Below, piece by piece: positions 31,211-39,677 of a DNA stretch of 49,690 bases. This stretch comes from Lachnospiraceae bacterium (lineage in GTDB: Bacteria > Bacillota > Clostridia > Lachnospirales > Lachnospiraceae). The stretch spans positions 1 to 49,690 of the forward strand of contig JAFZGJ010000059.1 of the NCBI GenBank assembly GCA_017555455.1. The letters are read 5' to 3'. A model generated the notes under the pieces. The model was not told the DNA's origin and ran no database searches. It was given only the letters and a program-made list of their open reading frames with translations. Every line of letters starts with the position of its first letter. Within the stretch, counting starts at the first letter, position 1. Made by a program: the position numbers and the translations under genes.

Positions 31211-32920
31211 ATGAAAAAATTTATGGAAAACTTTAAAAACCGGGCAGTTAAGACAAAGCTTAGTTTTATGACAAGAGTAAGCATCATATTGATGCTTGTT
31301 TTAGGTCTGGGCGCATTGTTTGGAGCATGGGAACTAAATTCCCAGACAAAGGAATTACACGATAATTGGATGAATGCCAATAATATTATTGCGGAACTGG
31401 ATTATCAGACGTCGGAAGTACGATTACAACAATATGGTCATGTAATTTCCTCGTCTACAGCAGAATTTGATATGCGTGAAGCAAACATTGAAAATACTTT
31501 AAATGAAATAAATAGATTAATGGCGGATTATGAAGTGACTATCAGTAGTGAAACGGATCGTCAGTATTATAATGCTGCAAGAACTGCATGGGACAAATAT
31601 ATGCAGGCAACAGGAGAGGAATTTTATCGTTTGAGCCGTGCCATGAAATTGGATGAAGCCAATGCGATTATGTTGGGGGAAGGCTATGATGCGTTTAAAG
31701 AATTTCAGGTAAATTTTGATGCATTATTGGAATTTAACCATGAAGGAGCAGAAGAATCTTCCCATTATGCGACAAGCGTATATATTTTTGTATGTGTTCT
31801 CGTTGTTGTTTTGGTTGTAGTTGCAACTGTTATTTCTCTTAGATTGGCTAAAATTATTATAGAAGGAATTGTAGAACCGGTTGACCAGTTAAAATATGCG
31901 GCAGCAGAAATGACCCAAGGAAGATTGGATGCGGAAATTGCTTATCAGTCCAAGGATGAATTGGGAGAACTGGCAGATTCCATCCGTGAAGTACAGGTAA
32001 CCTTAGGGGCTTATGTAAGAGAAATTTCCCAGACTCTGGAAGTAATTGCAACAGGTGATCTTACGAAAAACTTTAACGAAATTACAGATTTCCGTGGTGA
32101 ATTCGGAAGTATCAAAACATCCTTTGTACGTATTTTAAAAGAATTTAATATTACATTAAACAGAATCCAGGATGCGGCGGCAGATGTAGACTCCGGTTCT
32201 GATGAAATTGCCGGAGCAGCAGCAGATTTGGCTTCCGGTACCGGTGAACAGGCAAGTGCGGTAGAGGAATTAACAGCAACCATTACTACGGTAAGCAGTA
32301 TGGCAGAAGATTCCGCGAAAGCAGCCAGCGAAGCTTCCAAAGAAGCAGCAAAATCTGTACAGGAAGCGGAAGAAGAACGCAAACATATGCAGGAACTTCA
32401 GGAAGAAATGGCAAGAATCAAAGAAATTTCTTCCCAGATTGAAGATATTGTAACTACCATTGAAGATATTGCATCTCAGACCAGTCTGTTGGCATTGAAT
32501 GCTTCTATTGAAGCAGCCAGAGCCGGAGATGCAGGAAGAGGATTTGCAGTTGTAGCAGATCAGATTGGTAAATTGGCAGCAGATAGTGCGAAAGCAGTAG
32601 TAAATACCAAAGAGTTAATTGATAAAACCGTAGAAGCGGTAGACAAAGGCAGTGTTATGACAGAAACCGCGGCAACCGGATTTGGAAGAATTATTAAAGA
32701 ATTGGAAAGCTTTGCTGAAATGGCTCAGGGTGTAAATGAGTCAGCAACGGCGCAGGCACAGGCATTGTCGCAGGTAGAAGAAGGAATTGAACAGATTTCT
32801 ACCGTAACACAGCAGAATGCGGCAGCCAGTGAAGAATGTTCTGCAATTAGTGAAGAGTTGGCAGCAAGAGCATCCGAAATGACTTCTCAGATTCAGAAAT
32901 TCACATTACATAGTAATTAA
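31211..32920 (+). CDS. Methyl-accepting chemotaxis protein
   Basis: A 569-residue chemoreceptor. Helix TM1 (about 17-35) and TM2 (about 188-211) bracket an extracytoplasmic four-helix sensor of the 4HB_MCP type. HAMP follows (about 212-265), then a long coiled coil with the hairpin tip IEAARAGDAGRGFAVVADQI, the CheA/CheW contact region. Glu/Gln-rich stretches either side are likely methylation sites. The ligand cannot be predicted. No chemotaxis or flagellar genes are in the window. A near-consensus promoter lies upstream, and cutC follows after 17 bases. Confidence 0.93.
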   Translation: MKKFMENFKNRAVKTKLSFMTRVSIILMLVLGLGALFGAWELNSQTKELHDNWMNANNIIAELDYQTSEVRLQQYGHVISSSTAEFDMREANIENTLNEINRLMADYEVTISSETDRQYYNAARTAWDKYMQATGEEFYRLSRAMKLDEANAIMLGEGYDAFKEFQVNFDALLEFNHEGAEESSHYATSVYIFVCVLVVVLVVVATVISLRLAKIIIEGIVEPVDQLKYAAAEMTQGRLDAEIAYQSKDELGELADSIREVQVTLGAYVREISQTLEVIATGDLTKNFNEITDFRGEFGSIKTSFVRILKEFNITLNRIQDAAADVDSGSDEIAGAAADLASGTGEQASAVEELTATITTVSSMAEDSAKAASEASKEAAKSVQEAEEERKHMQELQEEMARIKEISSQIEDIVTTIEDIASQTSLLALNASIEAARAGDAGRGFAVVADQIGKLAADSAKAVVNTKELIDKTVEAVDKGSVMTETAATGFGRIIKELESFAEMAQGVNESATAQAQALSQVEEGIEQISTVTQQNAAASEECSAISEELAARASEMTSQIQKFTLHSN

Positions 32921-32937
32921 TAGGGATCGTAACATAT

Positions 32938-33690
32938 ATGAATGTAAAACAACCTATAGTAGAAATCTGTTGTGGCAGTTTCTATGATGCTTTGCAGGCA
33001 GCAGAGGGCGGAGCAAAGAGAATTGAATTAAATAGTGCGTTGATGCTGGGAGGCTTAACTCCCGGCACAGCCACTTTAAAGTTAATTAAGAAAAATTTAC
33101 CGGATTTGAAGGTGATTACCATGGTACGACCCCGAGGAGCCGGTTTTTGTTATAGTAGAGAAGAATTTCAAGTCATGGAAGCAGAGTGCCGGGAATTGTT
33201 AGAAGCAGGTGCAGATGGTATTGCTTTTGGGTGTTTAACGGCGGAAAAAAACATAGACGCAGAAAAAAATAGTCGTTTACTTTCTATAATTAAAGAGTAT
33301 AATAAAGAAGCAGTCTTTCATCGGGCTTTTGATGTGGTGGTGAATCCAATGGAAACCATGGAGCAATTGATTGCGCTGGGAATAGATAGGGTATTAACCA
33401 GCGGATTACAGGAAAAAGCTGTAGATGGAATGGCTATGATAAAGTCTTTGCAGGAAAGCTACGGAACAAGAATTGAAATTCTTGCGGGAAGTGGTGTGAA
33501 TGCTTCTAACGCCCGTAAATTGATGAATGAAACGGGAATATGGCAGGTACATAGTTCTTGTAAAGATTGGCAGACAGATTTAACCACAAAGGGAAATGGA
33601 GTATCTTACAGCATGGTATTGGGAAAACAAGAGATGATGTATGATGTGGTAAGTGCTAAGCTGGTAAAACAGTTGGTGGATTCTGTCTAG
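32938..33690 (+). CDS. cutC: CutC family TIM-barrel protein
   Basis: A 250-residue TIM-barrel protein of the CutC family. The N-terminus VEICCGSFYDALQAAEGGAKRIELNSAL and the later ITMVRPRGAGFCYSREEF, AVFHRAFDVVVNPMETMEQL and ILAGSGVN blocks are family hallmarks. The family was first linked to copper homeostasis, but that role is disputed and the enzymatic activity is unknown. It is distinct from choline trimethylamine-lyase, which shares the name. The gene follows the chemoreceptor closely and may share its transcript. Length is normal. Confidence 0.92.
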   Translation: MNVKQPIVEICCGSFYDALQAAEGGAKRIELNSALMLGGLTPGTATLKLIKKNLPDLKVITMVRPRGAGFCYSREEFQVMEAECRELLEAGADGIAFGCLTAEKNIDAEKNSRLLSIIKEYNKEAVFHRAFDVVVNPMETMEQLIALGIDRVLTSGLQEKAVDGMAMIKSLQESYGTRIEILAGSGVNASNARKLMNETGIWQVHSSCKDWQTDLTTKGNGVSYSMVLGKQEMMYDVVSAKLVKQLVDSV

Positions 33691-33754
33691 AATGAATATA
33701 ATTGTTTGGTGAAATTACCGGACTGTTATAAGAAAAATGTAGTGGAGGATAATT

Positions 33755-35071
33755 ATGAAAAAAGAAAATGCGAAAGCACTATTACCTATTGGCGTGTTTT
33801 TGGTGCTTTACTTGGGATTAGGGATCTTGTTTGAGTATGTAATGGCAATCCCTATGGGATTCTATAACATTCCTATTGTAGTTGCTTTTTTAGTGGCGCT
33901 TTTGGTGGCATGTATCCAGAATCCGGAATTGAAATTTGATGACAAACTGGAGATTATGGCAAAGGGAGTAGGAGATAAGAATATTGTTACTATGATTCTT
34001 ATTTTTATGGCAGCCGGAATTTTTGTAGGAGTTGTAGGAAGAAGCAGTGCAGAAAGTGTAGCTTATTTCCTTCTTTCCATTATTCCTGCCAGATTTGCCG
34101 TATTGGTATTATTTGTGGTAAGTAGTTTTGTATCTGTAGCCATGGGAACTTCTGTGGGAACCATTACGTTAATTACACCGATTGCGGTAGCGGTAGCAAA
34201 CGGTTCCGGATTTGGTCTTCCTTTGTGCATTGGTTCTGTTGTTGGTGGAGCCATGTTTGGGGATAACCTTTCCTTTATTTCAGATACAACGATTGCAGCT
34301 TGTAATGGTCAGGGTTGTGAAATGAAGGATAAATTCCGTGAAAACTTTGGTATTGCACTTCCTGCTGCTTTAGCTACTTTAGTAATTATTTTAATTAAAT
34401 CTTTTGGTGTGGAAGAAATTGGAGGAGCTATTGTACAAGAATACAATTTAATTCAGATTATTCCCTACGTATTAGTTTTAATTGGCGGAATCATTGGTAT
34501 TAATGTATTTGTAGTTCTTTTGATTGGTATTGTAACAGGTTCGTTCATTATGTTGGCAACCGGAGCAACTGAAGCTACAGCACTTTTGGCAAGTATGGGT
34601 TCCGGTGCATCAGGTATGTTTGAAACAACTATGGTAGCAATTCTGGTATCTGCAATTTGTGCATTGATTGCTGAATATGGCGGATTTGCTGCATTATTAG
34701 CTTTTATTAAGAAAATGTTTAAAGGGAAAAAAGGCGGAAGCCTTGGAATGGGACTTTTGGTAGGTGCCATGGATATTGCAACAGCAAATAATACAGTAGC
34801 TATTGTTATGGCAAATCCTATTGCCAAAGAAATGTCAGAAGAATATGGAATTTCTTCTAAAAAGGCAGCATCCATTCTGGATACCTTCTCCTGCATTTTC
34901 CAGGGAGTGATTCCTTACGGTGCGCAGATGCTGGTAGCGGTATCCGCAGCTATGGAACTTGGTGCAGAAGTATCTGCTTTCGAAATCCTTCCGAACTTAT
35001 ATTATCCATATATGTTGTTGATTAGTTCTTTGATATTCATTTTTATAGTACCGGATAAGAAAACAAAATAG
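33755..35071 (+). CDS. NhaC-family Na+/H+ antiporter
   Basis: A 438-residue membrane protein with about 12 transmembrane helices. SSFVSVAMGTSVGTITLITPIAVAVANG and VVGGAMFGDNLSFISDTTIAACNGQGCEMKDKF are the conserved core of the NhaC/ion-transporter superfamily. A second copy of the pattern, AILDTFSCIFQGVIPYGAQMLVA-like, lies near the C-terminus. Members exchange Na+ for H+ or act as malate-lactate or amino-acid antiporters. The ribosome site is GGAGG. It is followed by a strong bidirectional terminator. Confidence 0.88.
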   Translation: MKKENAKALLPIGVFLVLYLGLGILFEYVMAIPMGFYNIPIVVAFLVALLVACIQNPELKFDDKLEIMAKGVGDKNIVTMILIFMAAGIFVGVVGRSSAESVAYFLLSIIPARFAVLVLFVVSSFVSVAMGTSVGTITLITPIAVAVANGSGFGLPLCIGSVVGGAMFGDNLSFISDTTIAACNGQGCEMKDKFRENFGIALPAALATLVIILIKSFGVEEIGGAIVQEYNLIQIIPYVLVLIGGIIGINVFVVLLIGIVTGSFIMLATGATEATALLASMGSGASGMFETTMVAILVSAICALIAEYGGFAALLAFIKKMFKGKKGGSLGMGLLVGAMDIATANNTVAIVMANPIAKEMSEEYGISSKKAASILDTFSCIFQGVIPYGAQMLVAVSAAMELGAEVSAFEILPNLYYPYMLLISSLIFIFIVPDKKTK

Positions 35072-35080
35072 GAAATATAA

Positions 35081-35106
35081 AAAAGCGGCTCAGTTGAGCC
35101 GCTTTT
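35081..35106 (+). terminator. Bidirectional terminator between nhaC-like and cofE-like genes
   Basis: A 12-bp perfect stem (35081-35092 with 35095-35106), with AAAA on one side and TTTT on the other, so it can work for both convergent genes. Confidence 0.9.
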
Positions 35107-35110
35107 ATTA

Positions 35111-36301
35111 TTAATCTGTGTAGTTATCAAAATAACCCTGAATCAAAATGATAGGAGTTCCTTTGTCTCCGGAACCACTGGTTAAGTCACATAAAGAACC
35201 AAGTAAATCGGTTAACTGTCTTGGAGTAGTACCCTGAGAAGCCATGTTACCAACTAAATTAGTCTGTTTTTCTTTAATGCTCTTAGAAATAGCTTCTTTT
35301 AATTCAGCACCGCTTAAGTTCTTGAAGTCATTATCTGCAAGATATTTCAATTTCAATTCGTTTGGTGTTCCGTGAAGACCTGCTGTAAATGCCGGAGATA
35401 CTACAGGGTCAGCTAATTCCCAGATTTTACCCTGTGGATCTTTAAAGGCACCATCACCATAAACCATAACTTCAACATGTTTTCCTGTCAGTTTCATGAT
35501 TTCAGACTGGATATCTTCTACTAAATCCTGACATTCATTAGGGAAAAGTTTAATCTGGTCTTCAGTGGATTTGTTGGAACCTAACAAACCATATTTTGTA
35601 TTATATCCACCACCATTTACAGAGCTTGTCAAAATGTCATCTAAACCGCAAACTACTTTTGCTCCGTTTTCTCTTAAGATACGTTTGGTTCTTTGTCTGG
35701 TATGAATATCACAAGTTAAAATGCAGTCAGCATAATTTAAAATAGTTTTTGCCTGATTAGCAAAAATAATTTCGACTTCTGCACCGGCTTCTTTGATAAT
35801 GTCAGAATAGTATTCTACATAATCAACACCTGTAAATTCATGTTTGTTTTCACCGAACAATTCGCGGTATCTTTCTAAAGTTAATACATCGCTGTATGGA
35901 TTAATGCCTGCTTCATCTAACTGATCATAAGTTAAAAGTGCGTTTCCTACTTCATCGCTTGGATAGCTTAACATTAATACTACCTTTTTTGCACCCATTG
36001 CAATACCTTTTAAAACAATAGCAAAACGGTTACGGGAAGTAATTGGGAAGATAACACCAACAGTGCCTCCACCTAATTTAGCACGAACGTCATCTGCGAT
36101 ATCCTGAACGGATGCATAATTGCCCTGAGCACGTGCTACGATAGATTCTGTTAAAGCGATAACATCTCTGTCTCTTAAAGAGAAGCCTTCGCTTTCAGCC
36201 GCTTCCATAACACTGGTTACTGCGATATCCACTAAATTATCACCTTCACGGATAATAGGACAACGAATACCTCTTGATATTGTACCAACTTTTCTTTCCA
36301 T
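35111..36301 (-). CDS. CofE-like F420-0:gamma-glutamyl ligase family protein, orphan
   Basis: A 396-residue protein of the F420-0:L-glutamate ligase family (PF01996). The N-terminal REGDNLVDIAVTSV, DRDVIALTESIVARAQGNYASV and the block PITSRNRFAIVLKGIAMGAKKV are typical. It is longer than archaeal CofE (about 250 residues), with an added C-terminal half containing VYGDGAFKDPQGKIWELADPVVSPAF. No other F420 or folate-tail genes are in the window, and the cell type suggested is not known to make F420. It may polyglutamylate another cofactor or a peptide. The start was placed at the ATG complementary to 36299-36301, which follows AGAGGTG; a GTG three codons earlier is inside that region. Confidence 0.8.
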   Translation of the reverse strand: MERKVGTISRGIRCPIIREGDNLVDIAVTSVMEAAESEGFSLRDRDVIALTESIVARAQGNYASVQDIADDVRAKLGGGTVGVIFPITSRNRFAIVLKGIAMGAKKVVLMLSYPSDEVGNALLTYDQLDEAGINPYSDVLTLERYRELFGENKHEFTGVDYVEYYSDIIKEAGAEVEIIFANQAKTILNYADCILTCDIHTRQRTKRILRENGAKVVCGLDDILTSSVNGGGYNTKYGLLGSNKSTEDQIKLFPNECQDLVEDIQSEIMKLTGKHVEVMVYGDGAFKDPQGKIWELADPVVSPAFTAGLHGTPNELKLKYLADNDFKNLSGAELKEAISKSIKEKQTNLVGNMASQGTTPRQLTDLLGSLCDLTSGSGDKGTPIILIQGYFDNYTD

Positions 36302-36351
36302 ATTGTACACCTCTGTTTCTATAGTATAGAACTGTTTACGTTATTTATTTG

Positions 36352-36375
36352 CATAAATATATATACATATTTATG
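36352..36375 (-). promoter_or_regulatory. Palindrome in the leader of the cofE-like gene
   Basis: A 9-bp perfect inverted repeat (36352-36360 with 36367-36375) of CATAAATAT type with a six-base centre. It lies between the predicted promoter and the start codon, in AT-rich sequence. Confidence 0.4.
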
Positions 36376-36391
36376 TCTCCTAACAAAGTAC

Positions 36392-36420
36392 ATTATACAT
36401 ATATAGAGATAATCTTGCAA
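36392..36420 (-). promoter_or_regulatory. Promoter of the cofE-like gene
   Basis: On the minus strand, TTGCAA (36415-36420), a 17-base spacer and TATAAT (36392-36397). It leaves a leader of about 85 bases before the ATG at 36301. Confidence 0.6.
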
Positions 36421-36431
36421 GAAAAAACATA

Positions 36432-36462
36432 TGGAAAATTGGAACATTGGAAAATTGGAACA
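36432..36462 (+). repeat. Short tandem direct repeat
   Basis: The 15-base unit TGGAAAATTGGAACA occurs at 36432-36446 and again at 36448-36462, a 16-base period. It lies in the divergent gap between the cofE-like and HAD genes. Confidence 0.7.
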
Positions 36463-36582
36463 ACAATGGAAAAAATAAACAGAGTATACACATAAAAAAA
36501 GATTTATGTTAAAGTGAAAAGAAGAATGAAATTATATTTATACAGGGTGTTTTTCTTATTTATAGAAAAGAGGACAAATGTT

Positions 36583-37299
36583 ATGATTCGGATGATTATA
36601 TTTGATTTGGATTCTACACTTGCCCCTATTGGTAAAGGGATGGGGGAAGAAGAATTGAAAATTTTTAGGAATTTAGAAAATATGGGTGTGAGAATTGCCA
36701 TATGTTCCGGTAAAACCTGTGATTATTTGTGTGGATTTTTGAGACAGATTGGACTTAAGGATCCTATTATGATAGGGGAAAATGGTGCTGTAATCCGTTT
36801 AGGAGTGGAACTTCCGCCGAAACAGCATTATAGGGTTCCTTTTTCGGAGGATGCAGTAAAATCTTTGAATAAAATACGGAAAATTTTAGAAGAAAAATTT
36901 CCTAATATTTGGTTTCAGCCCAATAAAATTGGAGTAACCCCTTTCCCAACTACGGAAAAAGAATTTGACGAGATTGCTTCTTTGTTAGAGGAATATGCTG
37001 ACAGTATGAAAGATGTTGCAGTGTACCGTCATGTGGACTCCTATGACATTGTACCTGCTGAGATTGACAAGGCAGTTGGTATTTCTTATTTATTAGAAAT
37101 TATGGGTGTTTCTTATAAAGACGTTATTGCAGTAGGAGATGGGGTTAATGATTATAGTATGTTTGCATTGGCAGGATTTTCCGTAGGGGTAGACGTAAAG
37201 GAAGAATGGCGTGTAGATGTAAATTGCAAAAGTACATTGGAAATGTTACAATTTATAGAAGAACATATAAAAAATTATAATACCGTAAATAAATGTTGA
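36583..37299 (+). CDS. HAD-superfamily hydrolase, Cof/SPP-like phosphatase
   Basis: A 238-residue haloacid-dehalogenase phosphatase with a C2-type cap. Motif I is FDLDSTLAP (Asp8 and Asp10), motif II appears in AICSGKTCDY, and motif IV is VGDGVNDYSMF. This order and length fit Cof-type or phosphoglycolate-like phosphatases acting on sugar phosphates. The ATG at 36583 follows AGAGGA by 8 bases; an upstream frame opening at 36514 has no such signal. The stop is 18 bases before the EAL-domain gene, which suggests a shared transcript. The physiological substrate is unknown. Confidence 0.85.
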   Translation: MIRMIIFDLDSTLAPIGKGMGEEELKIFRNLENMGVRIAICSGKTCDYLCGFLRQIGLKDPIMIGENGAVIRLGVELPPKQHYRVPFSEDAVKSLNKIRKILEEKFPNIWFQPNKIGVTPFPTTEKEFDEIASLLEEYADSMKDVAVYRHVDSYDIVPAEIDKAVGISYLLEIMGVSYKDVIAVGDGVNDYSMFALAGFSVGVDVKEEWRVDVNCKSTLEMLQFIEEHIKNYNTVNKC

Positions 37300-37317
37300 C
37301 ATTTGAGGAGGGACGAA

Positions 37318-39213
37318 ATGGGTATTATTACGCAGATGTGTGGAATCGTGATTTGTATGATTCTGGCATTTTTTTACAAACAACAAAGAAAATTGGATTT
37401 GGATACACAGAATGCATTTGTAAGGGTATGGAATCTGGTATTTCTGGGTTTGGTATTAGATATTACTTCTATATTAATGATACGGCACGAGGATGTGTTT
37501 TCACACACTTTGGCGATGATAGTTTGTAATGCTTATCTTTTAAGTATTCTGTGGAAGCAGGTGTTCGGTGTTCTGTATATAGATACATATATTTCAGAAC
37601 AGCATGATTTTAAGCAAAAAGAGACCTGGGGATATATGATCTATGGAATTATTGGAAGTATCGTTATTATTGTAACGCCTATTAGCGGCATGATGGATCG
37701 GGGAAGAACCGGATATCATTTTGGACAAGCAACCATTACAGCATATATTTTGGCTATCCTTTTGTTGGTAAGAATGCTTTGGCTTCTGACACAGCATAGG
37801 CGGCAAATGACAAGAAACAGCCGCAGAAGTGCTTATTATTGGGTCGTTTTGTGCTTAGGGGCAACGGTAGTACAGTTTTTTAATAATGAGCTTATGATAG
37901 CCGGATTTTTTAGTGCCATAGGTATTATGATGATTTATCTGAAACTGGAAAACCCGGAACGTTTTATTGATTCGGACACTGGTTTTTTTAATAAGCTGGC
38001 ATTGAAAAGATGTATGCGTCAGTTAAACGAAACCGGCGAAAGTGTTACCATGATTTATTTTAACTGCGAACAGATAGGGCATCAGAGAACGGTAATCGAC
38101 AGAGAAATACGTTTAGAGGTATACAATTTCTTTGATCAAATGAAGAAAATATATCCTTTTCGGGGAATTCAAGAAGGAATTGTAATTGCTGTCCGGGAAA
38201 AGGAATATGTATTGAAGACAATAAAAACCATTAATGAGCGTTTTGAAAAACCTTGGGGAAAATACAAGGATGTGTATTTAAAGCCTAAAATGATATACCT
38301 GGAGGATACCAATCTGCTGAAATCTGCACTGGATGTGAAGAAGATTTTTAGCTTTGTGCGGAATGAAAAGAAATTGTATGACGAAGAAGATATGATTTTT
38401 CTTGATGAAAATATTATCAGTGAAGCATATAAAGAGGATGATGTGGAAGACATGATTATGGACTCCATTAAGAATCATAGGGTGGAAGTTTACTATCAGC
38501 CGATTTATTCTACAATTTCCAAGACCTTTGAATCAGCTGAGGCTTTGGTACGTATCCGGAAAGAGGATGGCAGTATTATTATGCCGGGAGGATTCATTGA
38601 AGTTGCGGAAAAAAGGGGAAGTATCTTGCCTTTAGGTGCAGAAATATTTGATAAAGTGTGTCAGTTTATTGAAGAACACAATATGAAACAGATGGGGTTA
38701 CATTATATCGAGATTAATCTTTCGGCAGTGCAAGGCAGCTATAAAAATTTGGCGGATGATTTAATCAAAACTATGGAGCGTCATCATGTAGATCCACATT
38801 GTATTAATTTGGAAATAACAGAAAGTGCATCCATGAAGAATGATAAAATATTTTTGGATAATATGTATAGTTTGAAAAATTATGGTGTAAGTTTTTCTTT
38901 GGATGATTTTGGAACGGGGCAATCAAATTTAAATTATATTGTTGCCATGCCGGTAGATATAGTAAAATTTGACAGAGGTATGACTCTTTCATATTTTGAA
39001 AATGCCAAAGCAAAACATGTTATGGATGCGGCCATGACAATGATTAAAGGAATGAATTTGGAAATTGTGTCAGAAGGAATTGAAAATGAAGAACAATTGA
39101 AAATTTTAGAAGAATTGGGGATTCAATATATTCAGGGATATTATTTTTCAAAACCATTACCGGAAAATAAATTTGTGGAGTTTATTAGAGGAGCGATAGG
39201 AGAAAAAGCATGA
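37318..39213 (+). CDS. Membrane c-di-GMP phosphodiesterase (degenerate GGDEF-EAL)
   Basis: A 631-residue signalling protein. About seven transmembrane helices (1-210) precede a GGDEF-like domain in which the active-site loop is replaced (FRGIQEG), so it should not make c-di-GMP. The EAL domain is intact: Glu408 in AEALVRIR, NLEITESAS, LDDFGTGQSNL and IVSEGIENEEQ. It therefore probably hydrolyses c-di-GMP to pGpG. The membrane part may bind an external signal. The ATG at 37318 follows GAGGAGGGA. Its last four bases overlap the start of the next gene (ATGA), so the two are translationally coupled. Confidence 0.92.
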   Translation: MGIITQMCGIVICMILAFFYKQQRKLDLDTQNAFVRVWNLVFLGLVLDITSILMIRHEDVFSHTLAMIVCNAYLLSILWKQVFGVLYIDTYISEQHDFKQKETWGYMIYGIIGSIVIIVTPISGMMDRGRTGYHFGQATITAYILAILLLVRMLWLLTQHRRQMTRNSRRSAYYWVVLCLGATVVQFFNNELMIAGFFSAIGIMMIYLKLENPERFIDSDTGFFNKLALKRCMRQLNETGESVTMIYFNCEQIGHQRTVIDREIRLEVYNFFDQMKKIYPFRGIQEGIVIAVREKEYVLKTIKTINERFEKPWGKYKDVYLKPKMIYLEDTNLLKSALDVKKIFSFVRNEKKLYDEEDMIFLDENIISEAYKEDDVEDMIMDSIKNHRVEVYYQPIYSTISKTFESAEALVRIRKEDGSIIMPGGFIEVAEKRGSILPLGAEIFDKVCQFIEEHNMKQMGLHYIEINLSAVQGSYKNLADDLIKTMERHHVDPHCINLEITESASMKNDKIFLDNMYSLKNYGVSFSLDDFGTGQSNLNYIVAMPVDIVKFDRGMTLSYFENAKAKHVMDAAMTMIKGMNLEIVSEGIENEEQLKILEELGIQYIQGYYFSKPLPENKFVEFIRGAIGEKA

Positions 39214-39614
39214 CAAAGAAAGATAAAGCAATTGAATTACATAATAAGAAATATAATTGTGCGCAGGCGGTTGCCTGTAGCTTTAGTGGAGAAATTGAAG
39301 TGTCAGAACGATTACTTTTTAAAGCCACAGAAGCATTCGGACGGGGGATGGGTGATATGCAGGAAACCTGTGGGGCTTTGTCCGGAGCAGTGTTGTTAGC
39401 AGGATTAAAATGCAGTGATGGAAATACTGCAGATCCAAATTCCAAAGCAGCAACTTATAAAGTGTCTAAGGCTATGGTAGAATCCTTTGCAGATAAGACC
39501 GGAGGAACTGTTTGTAAGGAATTAAAAGGAATAGGGACTGGAAAAGTCCTTTGCTCCTGCCCGGACTGTATCAGAGCCGGAGTTGAGGTTGTAGAGGAAA
39601 TCTTAAAATTGTAG
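39210..39614 (+). CDS. C_GCAxxG_C_C family redox-type protein
   Basis: A 134-residue small cysteine-rich protein of the C_GCAxxG_C_C family. The conserved cysteines are seen in order: NCAQAVACSF, ETCGALSGAVLLAGLKCS, VCKELKG, and the C-terminal LCSCPDCIRAGVE. These families are common in anaerobes, often beside redox or radical enzymes, and are thought to bind metal or act in electron transfer, but no activity is proven. The start overlaps the EAL gene by four bases. A strong terminator follows 18 bases after the stop. Confidence 0.85.
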   Translation: MTKKDKAIELHNKKYNCAQAVACSFSGEIEVSERLLFKATEAFGRGMGDMQETCGALSGAVLLAGLKCSDGNTADPNSKAATYKVSKAMVESFADKTGGTVCKELKGIGTGKVLCSCPDCIRAGVEVVEEILKL

Positions 39615-39631
39615 TTTGCAGAAGTAAATCG

Positions 39632-39665
39632 AAAAGGCTGTGACATCATTTGTCACAGCCTTTTT
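39632..39665 (+). terminator. Bidirectional terminator between C_GCAxxG_C_C gene and carB
   Basis: A 14-bp perfect stem (39632-39645 with 39651-39664), T-rich on the plus side and A-rich on the minus-reading side. It serves both convergent genes. Confidence 0.92.
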
Positions 39666-39677
39666 GTATCTAAGATT

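Noticed and set aside
32938-33690. CutC as choline trimethylamine-lyase
   Set aside because: The sequence is the TIM-barrel copper-homeostasis CutC family, not a glycyl-radical enzyme; only the name is shared.
36431-36478. A 15-codon ORF with two Trp codons that looks like a leader peptide
   Set aside because: It arises from a 16-base tandem repeat, lacks a ribosome site and is followed by no attenuator-type hairpin.
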